A stretch of 64,000 nucleotides of DNA from Cercophora sp. LCS_1 (lineage: Eukaryota > Ascomycota > Sordariomycetes > Sordariales > Lasiosphaeriaceae), in contig JAPZLL010000003.1 of the NCBI GenBank assembly GCA_036250225.1, positions 124,001 to 188,000 of the forward strand, written 5' to 3'. Made by a program: the position numbers and the translations under genes. This document shows positions 55,314-64,000 of the stretch, piece after piece. Each line of letters begins with the position of its first letter. The stretch's first letter is position 1. The notes under the pieces are model-generated. The model made no database searches and was not told the origin of the DNA. It was given only the letters and a program-made list of their open reading frames with translations.

Positions 55314-56425
55314 ATGTATACTTGGGAGTATAGGATGTAAACTTCAGACAATCCCCCTAATCCATGTACTTATAGTAGAGTTTTTGCTTGCGGAGAGGTT
55401 GTCATGCATGGCTGGGCGTTCAAGGTGGACACATTCGTGGGTAGCTTGCCACATCAAATGTGACTACAATAAGCGAAAATTGTGCCAAACGACTCGAGCT
55501 CTGCGATTTATCATAGTTTGATACCAGCAAATGGTTGATCGTAGACATGCGGTGTTCCTTAATAGGGGTACAAAGAGTGAGAGTCACAGCAAAATCAGGA
55601 CACGCGAAAATCTCAACAGCCATCAGTCATATTGACCTATTACTTCCAACATAACCATGTTGGGTACGTATGGGTTTACCCCTTTTAGTCGCTCTCTTGT
55701 GTACTGAGACACACAACGGACCGCCCCATCTCGAGAGATCCCAGCCCAACCAGCCAACCAGCAAAAGCCCTGCCGTCAAGGCCCAATAGCAAAACAAAAA
55801 CAAGGTACCGAGCCAAACGGGCCTCTTCCATCGCCCCCTCATCCCCTTTCGCGCCTGTGTTGCCATGCGACCATACCGAGTGCCCTTCCAGAATCTTTTT
55901 TTTCAACTCCAAAAACCCAGTACAATAACGAGGTAAAACACCAAAGGAAAAGGAAAAGTGAGGGAAACTAAGGGACAGACTTGGCATGCACCATTTGATC
56001 CGGTCTTCCTTGAGCCGGGCAAGATTTGCTTTTCATCATGTATGTCCGGGCCAAGGGGACTAGAGACGAAGGACAGGAAGCTAGGGAATGAGAGACCCTG
56101 TCTCCGTCGAAAGGGGGAGGCGGGTAGCCCCCTAACTATTCTAATCGTACAGTATACAACATGATATGGGTAATGGCCGAGGTAGGGAGAGAATTAGGGA
56201 AGGGACTAGGGAAGGGATGCTGTGTGCTCGCGAGCACGTTTCCGTAAAAAAGAAAAGTGTAAAGAGAATGTGCGTCAGCCAGATACCTCGGTTATAGAAG
56301 CCCGGTCCGTCGCGAGTATCTCGTAACTGCCTTGCAGGGTAACCCGCAAGCCAGACCCCCGTGGGCACGTGAACACACGCAAACACTCATACCCACCCAA
56401 CTGCAAAAACAAACAGGCATAGAGT
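55314..56425. other. Intergenic 3' regions (tom40 / Sec7-PH gene)
   Basis: 1.1 kb between converging genes; the antisense frames here are short and unrecognised. Confidence 0.5.
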
Positions 56426-59400
56426 CTAGGCGCCCATCGCCTGCAGTGGCGGACTGGGGAGTTGTGCGCCGTCGTCCTTTCTGGCGCTGCCTTCTCTAGC
56501 GGCAGCGCTCTCGGTGATGGGTGACGAAGCGGGCTCTGGTGTGAAAAACATCGTCTGACGGTTGTCACGGCTTGGTGGCGGGCTGAAGTCGCTGTCGAGC
56601 TCATTTTCATGTTCGTCTTCAGGTTCGCCTTCGATGGGAGGCAGCGGTGTTCGTCGACCATCGGAAAAGCTGACAGCAGCATCGCTATCTTCGTCCGAGG
56701 GAAGAGCTAGGCTCCCGGATGAAGCGATGCCCTTTGCCGCCTGGGCAGTAGAGTACTTGCGGTGAAGCTCCCGGAAACTGCGAGCAGTTGCGGTGGATGC
56801 GCTTGCGGCAGACCCCCGGTGCTCGCGGGCGGCATCTGCCGTGGAACGTGCAGTGAGCACTGACCGAAAGTCGGCGATTTCTCCAGCGATGCTTCGCGTG
56901 CTTGCGTTGCTTGCGGCTGGCGGGGCGGCGTCGTCACGGAGCTTCCACTGACGGATGCGCTCCTCAGGAGAGAGACTCTGCATCTGGAGCTCATTGCCAA
57001 ACGTAATCACGGATGCTTTCTTTCCGTGCACCACAAAAGACCCAGTCCCTCGAGACAGAACATCTGAGCCATCACGGGCCGTGTCATCGGACATGGCACC
57101 GCTAGATGCCGAGTCCCGTCCACGGCGGCTGCGATGATGGGAAATGTGACCTGCACCCTCCCTGAGGGTGCGCTGAAGACTGCGACGAATCTTATTCCGA
57201 TCGTGTCGATCACCCGCACCGGTTGAGTGGCGTTCGTGGCGCTCAGGTGTCTCGGGAGTCTCCCCTGGCGCCTTCTTCTCCGAGGTGCGCGAAATCTCAT
57301 GGACCAGGCCTGTTTGCTCGAGCAAGTCGTGCTCATCCGCGTCAATCTCATCTTGTCTGGAGCGGCTAGGGGCAGGGGCGGCGGAGCTAGCCCGAACCCG
57401 AGGCGGCGACGATGCAGAGATAGAGTGGTTGGATGATATCGCGCTGGAGACCGACCCCTTCCGAAGATCGACGTGGTCAAAAGTCAGTCCAGGCAGCTCC
57501 CACGAGTTGTCTGGCCTGTGGAAACTAGAGCCAGTTGCACTAGTTGGAGGCGTCTGGAAAATCTCGGTCCTCGGCGAAGAATCGTCGTCGGATTTGGTCG
57601 TTGCGGTAACTTGTGTCAAGGAAAGGGGTGCAGGTGACTGTGGGCTCTTTTGAGCAGCGGGCTCGCTCGGCTTTGACTCCTCCTTTGCCACAGGTTTCGC
57701 TGATCCGGGGGAGCCTTCCAGGAGGCTATCCGTGGACAAGCCAAGGTGGCGTTCCTCCTCAAGGTCCAAGAGCAAAATGTCTCGATGACACCTCAGTTTC
57801 CAAATCTCCATCCGAGTCCACTTGACCTGTGCCGCCATTCGTGCGGCTGAAAGGAGCATTTGCTCGCGTGTTTTGGGCTGGATGGGTGCTAGAAGTGCCA
57901 AGTGTCTGGAATTCCTAAGCTGGGACTCCAGTGTTTTTTCGGCCTCTTTCAGCTTCTCATCTGCATCGGCCACTTTCTGGAGCATGATGGCCCGCCTCGC
58001 AGCCAATATATCCTGCGCCATCTTGTGGTCGATTTTGCTCCGGGCTATCGTGACCTCGCCTGTCGGTGTCTGAATAGACTGTGCTTGGTCCGAATCAAGC
58101 CGCCTGATGGCGCGTCGGGTTTGGCCATCGTAGCTGCCTCCAACTACGCCCCGCATACGCACCCCTGATGATCTGAAAGCAGCGGCATAGTTCAGCTTGG
58201 CTAGCCAGTCATTCATCTCGTCATCATTCTCTGCGAGGAGAACCTCTTCGAACCCACCATGCCTAACGTAGACAAAAGCATGTTTATGCTTCTTGTAGGT
58301 AGAGTCCATCAGCGCTACGGCGCCGTCTGTCGACATCAAAGCATCCGGCTTAAATTGATCGAGTGGAGGCTTGAATATGCACGGATCTCCGTCATGACCC
58401 TTTTTCAAGTGGTCTTCATACTGATGCATCAGGTGCTTGATCCAGGCCACGTTGCGGAAGAAGTACAGCTGCGCACCAGTGAGAATAGCCCCCCATTCTT
58501 GCCATGGTGATCTGGTCTTCTTTTTCTTAGCGTCTTTCCGCCACAGTATCCCGACTTTGGTAATCTTAATGTCAACAATACCCGGGGCTGCGTCTTCCGG
58601 GTTTGTGGCAACCTTGTCAGACATAAAGGCATCTGGGCGAGACCTTGCAGAGATGATTTGCAAGACACCTGTCTTGAAGAACGTCTTCTGGAGTTCCCCC
58701 AAGTTCAGGGACTTGGCAGTCCCTAGGTAGCTGTAGGGATCATCCAGATGCATCACGTCTTTCAGGTTAGGTCGTAAAATGTCTAGCCGGTTGTCGATGA
58801 TCAGCGTGTAAGGGTCTATTGGCTCCTTGGCGACTCTTTTCGCCGGGTCTGGCGCACCGTTGGGGAAAATGGACTTCTTCTTGGTCTTGTGAGCGATGAT
58901 TCGTTCGCCATTAATGTCGAAATCGTCTTCGACATGGATGAAGGGAGTGTAGGTGATGTTGTCGTAGAACACCTCGAGAATCTCGTCAAAAATACCCTCC
59001 CCTTTGGTGTTTTTGAGATAATCGGCTTTCTGCATCTTGTGCTTGTTGTTCTTGTTGAAAACATCGGTATGGAGGATCAGTAGCGAAAATGCTATGAAAT
59101 AGGCCTGATCAGGGTTCGCATAGATGCCCGGGTTACACTCGTGATACCGGTTGGCAAAAGCCTGAAGGCAGCGGTCGATTTGCTGAGTTTCTTTAGGCAA
59201 CTCGGCTTCCATCAAGAGCTTCCGGATGGCCATATCCATGGGGTCTTCAAAGAACCTGAAGCTGCGCATATAGCTCCGTAGAACCGACTGCGAGAACGTG
59301 TCCGCGCCTTTGGAAAGGGCTGCTGCTATTACACTTCGGCTAACCACCTCCAAAAGCCGCTCGAGATACCTAGACGGAGTATCATCGTCTCGGCGCTCCG

Positions 59401-60871
59401 GTAGGATGACGGAATCGCGTGGTAGTTGCAGCGAATTGTTTTTTGAGGTGCTCGACCCGGGGGTCGCGGGAGTCAGCGTTCCCTGGCGCCCATTTGGTTC
59501 AGAGTTTTGCCTAAGCCTACTGAGACCCAAGAGGTCACCGAAGCTCTTCCGACCCGTGGAAGACGATGTCCTGGTAGTTGGCGGGGCCAGATGTTCGTCC
59601 ACCGATTCTCTAGGCGAGTCTCTCCCCAACGAACTCAAGGTAGAGGACCTACCTCTCTTATGCCTGAGTGCGCGGGTTGGAGACCCTTGCCCAGAGTTCC
59701 TCGAGCTAGGTCTAAAGAAGGCTGTCGCTGGGGAGGGGTTGGTTCTTGAAAAGAAGCCCACGGTCGAGGCAGGCGGGGTTGTGATTTCGTTCCTTGACGA
59801 GGGCCTTGACGGTGTCGGTGTGAGTTGGGAATGTGGCGGGGACCTGCCCGGCGACCCATTGCCCGACTCGGGTGTAGGGACAGCGAGAGATGAGCTGGAA
59901 ACATAGCCAGATGAAGACTTGCTCTTCGGTTGCAGGTGGGCAATGGGGAACAAGGATTCAGGCTGTTTGCGTTTTCTACGCGGTAGCTTGAAGAAGGTGG
60001 TGGTTGTGTGAACGGTGTGGGTAGTAGTAGTCGTGCTTCCGTACACCCTGTCCCCTGAGCTCGCGTCGGACCTTGATGATTCTGAAAGCCGCGTCACTGG
60101 AAGTGCCAGCGCAGAGGAATGGTCCTCGCCATACGCTGGAGGAGCATGATGGGAGGATAGCGGGCGTCTTGGCTCGTCGAATGTTACGCTCTGTTTGGGA
60201 GGTGAGCTCTCTTCTGGAACTTGTTCCATATGGTTATTTCCCTTTCCCCCTGCGGATTGACCGTCGGACTCCAGCATCGAGTCAGGCCTTGCAAGCTCGC
60301 CAGACCTACGGATGCGAGCCGCAAAGTTTAACCTGGAGGGTTGTCTCCGCGGGGTTTGCTCATCAAAAGTGGGCGCAGTGGTGATGATCTCGGGAGCTGC
60401 GGGCTCATGTGTAAGCGGCTGTTGGAGAATGGATGGCCTGGCACTTCTGGTGCGCAAGCCGAGCGATGAAAACATACGACGCGGGAGTGGCGGGGCCTTC
60501 TGTGCATGAAGCTTCGCTTTGGCTGCTAGCTGAGAGTCGGACGCATTACGAAACCTCATCATAGAGAAGCGGCGATGCTTGTTTGATTCGAGCTGAACGC
60601 CCGGTGATGTGGGGCGGTCGGGGACATCGAAGGAGGACGCGGGGGCCTGGCTCGAGGAGGATGAGATGCGCTCGGCGGGAGGATCGGCGGGAGAGACGGG
60701 AGCGCTGGAGGTAGGTGTGGTCTCCGTCACCGGGTCCAAGGCAGGTAGATCGGAGGTGGACTCAGAGCGACCAGTGGTTGGCAGTTTCGGCACAGGAAGG
60801 GCGTCAATCAAGGTGTGGCGCCTCATGTCAGACTCGCTGGCCATGTTGCCGCGACGTCGAAGGAATGGCAT
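56426..60871 (-). CDS. Sec7-PH guanine nucleotide exchange factor for Arf (Syt1/EFA6-like)
   Basis: Activates an Arf GTPase at membranes. Single exon of about 1481 residues. The first ~480 residues are disordered and Ser/Pro-rich. The Sec7 domain (~490-660) has RYLERLLEVVSRSVIAAALS, SYMRSFRFFEDPMDMAIRKL and ELPKETQQIDRCLQAFANRY, which supplies the catalytic glutamate (~560); AYFIAFSLLILHTDVFNKNN follows. A PH domain lies at ~775-907 (GILWRKDAKKKK, WGAILTGAQLYFFRNVAWIK, HAFVYVRHGGFEEVLLAEND). A coiled coil (DADEKLKEAEKTLESQLRNS) follows, and a long disordered tail completes it. The frame continues 21 codons upstream but only from GTG, so the ATG of MPFLRRRGN at 60871 is taken; an upstream exon spliced at the CAG near 60935 is possible. 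Confidence 0.88.
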   Translation of the reverse strand: MPFLRRRGNMASESDMRRHTLIDALPVPKLPTTGRSESTSDLPALDPVTETTPTSSAPVSPADPPAERISSSSSQAPASSFDVPDRPTSPGVQLESNKHRRFSMMRFRNASDSQLAAKAKLHAQKAPPLPRRMFSSLGLRTRSARPSILQQPLTHEPAAPEIITTAPTFDEQTPRRQPSRLNFAARIRRSGELARPDSMLESDGQSAGGKGNNHMEQVPEESSPPKQSVTFDEPRRPLSSHHAPPAYGEDHSSALALPVTRLSESSRSDASSGDRVYGSTTTTTHTVHTTTTFFKLPRRKRKQPESLFPIAHLQPKSKSSSGYVSSSSLAVPTPESGNGSPGRSPPHSQLTPTPSRPSSRNEITTPPASTVGFFSRTNPSPATAFFRPSSRNSGQGSPTRALRHKRGRSSTLSSLGRDSPRESVDEHLAPPTTRTSSSTGRKSFGDLLGLSRLRQNSEPNGRQGTLTPATPGSSTSKNNSLQLPRDSVILPERRDDDTPSRYLERLLEVVSRSVIAAALSKGADTFSQSVLRSYMRSFRFFEDPMDMAIRKLLMEAELPKETQQIDRCLQAFANRYHECNPGIYANPDQAYFIAFSLLILHTDVFNKNNKHKMQKADYLKNTKGEGIFDEILEVFYDNITYTPFIHVEDDFDINGERIIAHKTKKKSIFPNGAPDPAKRVAKEPIDPYTLIIDNRLDILRPNLKDVMHLDDPYSYLGTAKSLNLGELQKTFFKTGVLQIISARSRPDAFMSDKVATNPEDAAPGIVDIKITKVGILWRKDAKKKKTRSPWQEWGAILTGAQLYFFRNVAWIKHLMHQYEDHLKKGHDGDPCIFKPPLDQFKPDALMSTDGAVALMDSTYKKHKHAFVYVRHGGFEEVLLAENDDEMNDWLAKLNYAAAFRSSGVRMRGVVGGSYDGQTRRAIRRLDSDQAQSIQTPTGEVTIARSKIDHKMAQDILAARRAIMLQKVADADEKLKEAEKTLESQLRNSRHLALLAPIQPKTREQMLLSAARMAAQVKWTRMEIWKLRCHRDILLLDLEEERHLGLSTDSLLEGSPGSAKPVAKEESKPSEPAAQKSPQSPAPLSLTQVTATTKSDDDSSPRTEIFQTPPTSATGSSFHRPDNSWELPGLTFDHVDLRKGSVSSAISSNHSISASSPPRVRASSAAPAPSRSRQDEIDADEHDLLEQTGLVHEISRTSEKKAPGETPETPERHERHSTGAGDRHDRNKIRRSLQRTLREGAGHISHHRSRRGRDSASSGAMSDDTARDGSDVLSRGTGSFVVHGKKASVITFGNELQMQSLSPEERIRQWKLRDDAAPPAASNASTRSIAGEIADFRSVLTARSTADAAREHRGSAASASTATARSFRELHRKYSTAQAAKGIASSGSLALPSDEDSDAAVSFSDGRRTPLPPIEGEPEDEHENELDSDFSPPPSRDNRQTMFFTPEPASSPITESAAAREGSARKDDGAQLPSPPLQAMGA

Positions 60872-62073
60872 GATATATAGCTGGCTGCGATCGTCATAAT
60901 CGAAGGGCAGGCATTGGCATTGATCGCGGACCACCTGTTTTCTCGCGGGGAAGAAAGCAATGCTCAGTCAGATCGGTTTGGCGAGCGACCCATCAAGCAG
61001 AGGACGAATCGAGGAATGGAGACGTGCAGGTCCAAGTTGGATGGAAAAGGAGTGAAGACGGTCGCGCGGATGGCAGATGCGGTCGGCGGGGTGAGGAATC
61101 GTCAGTTGGACTCGCAATTCGTCGAGGGGTTAGGGAATGGAATCGGAATCGAAGTCGACCGGGAGTTGAGTTCGACCCTTGGTAGGTCGCTCCCTCAAAC
61201 TTCTAGGTTGTCCAACCCTTTCAGCTAAACTCGACGCTCGCGCCAACGAGAGGCCAAAACCCGAGAAAGGGAGGCGGGTGTGGGCCGGTCGGGTAGCTCC
61301 TGCCCAGCTGGAGAACCCCCACTCTGACGCTAGAGCGAATCCGGCGACGATTACAACCCCGAAAGTCTAGAGGTCGTGAGGTCGCAACACAGCTTTTGCA
61401 TCAAGTTGGTGCACCGACCCTTGTCTTCCCTCAAGCAAGATCGCGAGCCACTGTACCACATGTCTACAAATTTCCGAAGGGATAACCACAAATTCTGGCT
61501 CAAAGAACAATTACAGTCTGCGTGCGTTACCCCAAACTCCGTTTCATCGATCCCGCCCCTTCGTCAGCGATGAAATTGCCATGAGCCAAGCTCAAACCAG
61601 CTCCAGCGTTAGCTTCTCCTGAAATTCTTATGGCTCCTCGCGTTAGGGTGAATTTCTCCTAAATTTGCAACACCCGGGACTAGTCATGAACTAAATTCGA
61701 GATCAAAGTGCAAGTGCATCGACTGCTGAGCTTGAGGACGCGCTTCGGTCCTGATTCGCGTTGCAAAACTCTTGGAATGAATTCCTAGTCATAACGGCTC
61801 AATAATATTGATACAGACGTCGAGCACACGGATGATGCTCTCAATTTGATGCACAATGATCATAACATATCTTCAATGATTCTATCCGACGAACTCCAAT
61901 AACCGGGTATGTGTGTTACACAAACATAAACCGCCGGGATAAATACCCGACATACCCTCAAGCAAATGCTGAACCTCTCCACGCTTCAACGCCGATCACG
62001 CAGACAACCACCCAACATACAATCCTACTCCAGCGTTAGCTACCTTGAATGAGATGCCACGCCGTTGTTTCCT
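60872..62073. other. 1.2-kb intergenic region upstream of the Sec7-PH gene
   Basis: No gene seen. The phrase CCAGCGTTAGCT occurs at ~61602 and again at ~62030, and TTTCTCCTAAATTT-like strings recur near 61600-61670, suggesting small-scale duplication. Confidence 0.45.
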
Positions 62074-63726
62074 TCATTCCTTCAGATCCTTCCAGTCGAC
62101 ATCCTGTTCTGAATCCATCTGAGCCGGGAACTTCTCTATGCCGTTGTTCCCAAGAAGGTAATCTCCAAAGTATTTCAGTGCATTGAGCGCCTCCTCTCCC
62201 GCGGGGAGAATATGCTCCTTGGGAAGTAAAAACCCATAGCTTCCGGTATCCCTGAGTTTGATCTGGTAGCTATACCGGGCATGAAGCTCGTCTGTCGTGT
62301 TCAGTTAGCAGTGCCCTATGAGTTGTCGGGATGTGGACATACGGTAAAACCAATCAATCGCCGATCCACCACCAGATTCGAGGCGAGTATAGGAGTTGCT
62401 GGCGCTATAAACGCCGGCAACAGCACCCTCACATGCGGATGCGACGGTGTACAGCTCACCGCTAGAGAGCCGTATGGCTTTCGACAGCCCAACCGCTAGC
62501 TCCTCAAGGTTCTCACGGTTGGGTGGATCAACCGCACAAGAGTAAGAGTAGGGGAAGAGAATCTGCTGCGAGTAAGAATGCAAGTCAAGGAAGCCGATGA
62601 ACTTGGTGCTGTTCTCAGTTTGGTTCTTGGCCCAGCTCGCGAGCTGGGACGCCTCAACGGCTTGAAAGGGCTCTTCGCCACCATAACTCTCAGAGCAAGG
62701 GTCCGTTTGGTGTTCGGCAGAGCCCCATTCATAACCAAAGGCATGGTCCAAGTCCAAACCGCGGCAGAAACGGGTCTTTGTTTGTTGTCTCGACTTGCGC
62801 CACAGACGGTCTTCATGCCAAGTGTAATCATAGCCATCCGGATTTAACACCGGGATAAACACGATGTCGAAATGTTGGAGGAGCTTCTTGGCCATCTGGT
62901 CTTTCTTAAATGCGTCGACCATAGACCATAGCAGGTAGTTCGCAGTGCTAACGCCGATCCATTCCCTAGCGTGTTGCCCACTTGTAACGAGTATTGTCTT
63001 TCTAGGACCCGTTTCATCGGCGCTCCGCTCGCCAACACGGAACGCCAAAATGTCTCTGCCTTCGGCTGATTTACCGATGCTCGTAATTTCAGTGTACGAA
63101 GGAAACAGGGCCTGAAGATATATCATCCAGCTCGTAATGACAGTCAGGGGTTGGTAGTCGCTGAAGAAAACGCTGTCTGCCGCATCCATCAGGGCCTTCC
63201 CTTGAGCTGAGCTGGCAGTACTTGGATCATATTGGACCACGGGAGAAGACCTGGGAGGATATGTCGCCAGAACCGCCGCGGCGACATCTTGCACTATAAT
63301 CGTGGGCTCTAGTGAAGAGGGGAGAAGCTTGCGCAACCCCTTGACATCGTCCTTGTGGATCCTGATGTCGACATACTCGGGAGTAAAAGCCCACACATCC
63401 AGGACCAACTGCACTGCGGCTCTCGAGAGTGCTGTCTCTTCCTCGGGGTTCGTGACGTTGTATCGGAGAACCACATCGTGTTGGAAGCGGGTGTGGACAT
63501 CTTTCGGGTCGGCCCAAGTAACGGTCGGCAGCGATTTCTTCAGGAATATATTGAAAGCGCTGTTGCGCAGCCATTTCATAACGGGAGACGCATGGCTGCC
63601 GTCCCGATCATCGGTGCGCACGTGTTCTTTCCATCGCGGCTGGAGGCTGGCAGCCTCAACGAAGGGCGTCGGCGTGATGGAGAAGACGGTAGACAGGGCG
63701 AGGAGGTGTTTCGCGAGCAATTGCAT
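62074..63726 (-). CDS. ecm14: Inactive metallocarboxypeptidase-like protein Ecm14
   Basis: Secreted/vacuolar M14-fold protein linked to cell-wall formation in yeast. Exons 62343-63726 and 62074-62291 give 533 residues. A signal peptide (LLAKHLLALSTVFSI) and a propeptide-like domain come first. The M14 domain carries zinc ligands in TSGQHAREWIG (His, Glu) and GFLDLHSYSQQ (His), and substrate residues in NPDGYDYTWHEDRLWRKSR. The catalytic Glu of active carboxypeptidases (F-E-L-R-D-T-G) is Lys here (IKLRDTGSYGFLLP), as known for the Ecm14 pseudoenzymes. Cys pairs in the loop (FCRGLDLD, TDPCSESYGG) are kept. Several N-x-S/T glycosylation sites are visible. Confidence 0.93.
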
Positions 63727-64000
63727 TTTCGCGTCTCAGTCGCGTGGTGGTTCCCAAGACATTGACGAACGGCTTGGACGGAGATCGTTGGACGTGAAGA
63801 GTTCAGTCTCTTGGTGGTGTCGCCACAGGCCTCTCATCAAATGGACCGGAGGGCGGGGCGGTGCCCGGGCTTGTTGCCTGCCTCGCTACCTGGGACGTTT
63901 CGGACCAAAGCTCAACTTGAGCGCCAGCTGTGAGTGGTTGGGACCAGGCTGTCAGCTGTCAACACCCCTCCACTGTGAGATTCTACCTCTCTCAGGGCGC
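63727..64000. other. Region upstream of ecm14 to the window edge
   Basis: 274 bp; promoter of ecm14 and no further gene visible before the edge. Confidence 0.4.

Noticed and set aside
60872..60934. 21-codon upstream extension of the Sec7-PH protein
   Set aside because: The frame starts with GTG and no ATG; the CAG just before it is more likely an unused or alternative splice acceptor.

Overview
The window is nuclear DNA from a filamentous ascomycete (Pezizomycotina, most likely a sordariomycete). The reasons are short 45-90 nt introns with GTRNGT donors and CTRAY branch points, compact genes on both strands with no operons, a tRNA-Lys(CUU) with an anticodon-loop intron, and protein families typical of this group (Spo12, CLPTM1, LOG-type lysine decarboxylase, fused PABA synthase, Ecm14, a Cdc23 with the filamentous-fungal N-terminus). 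No plasmid, phage, CRISPR or intact transposon is visible, and I see no biosynthetic gene cluster. Exon structures below were built by hand from splice signals, reading frame and family knowledge, not from transcripts.

Layout. 1-7 kb: the 3' end of a urease accessory gene (UreF), splicing factor Cwc2, GTPase DRG1/Rbg1, a Spo12-family mitotic-exit protein and an acyl-CoA dehydrogenase. 7-9.5 kb: gene-poor, with two strongly diverged copies of a ~200 bp repeat. 9.5-24 kb: a ubiquitin-specific protease with a CaaX tail, a DEUBAD/ASXH protein tail-to-tail with it, the ER SNARE Sec22, an unknown CxxC/CaaX protein, a CLPTM1 membrane protein, a LOG-family enzyme and proteasome subunit alpha-6 (Pre5). 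24.5-35 kb: Vps55, bifunctional PABA synthase, Mcm5, Vps54 (GARP). 35.5 kb: tRNA-Lys. 36.8-44 kb: a small secreted protein, APC/C subunit Cdc23 (Apc8) and farnesyl diphosphate synthase, the last two sharing one divergent promoter region. 44.5-64 kb: an RA-PH scaffold protein, a MAT2B/RmlD-like reductase, a 6-phosphofructo-2-kinase whose phosphatase half has lost its active-site histidine, Tom40, a Sec7-PH Arf exchange factor and the pseudo-carboxypeptidase Ecm14.

The genes are core housekeeping and do not form one pathway. Several belong to endomembrane traffic (Sec22, Vps55, Vps54, CLPTM1, Sec7-PH) and several to the cell cycle or ubiquitin system (Mcm5, Cdc23, Spo12, USP, DEUBAD protein, Pre5). 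This looks like chance proximity. The observations most worth following are a 122-codon open frame directly behind an in-frame TAG in cdc23, the CaaX-tailed protease and the CaaX-tailed unknown protein, and the phosphatase-dead PFK-2. I found no clear undescribed multi-gene system.
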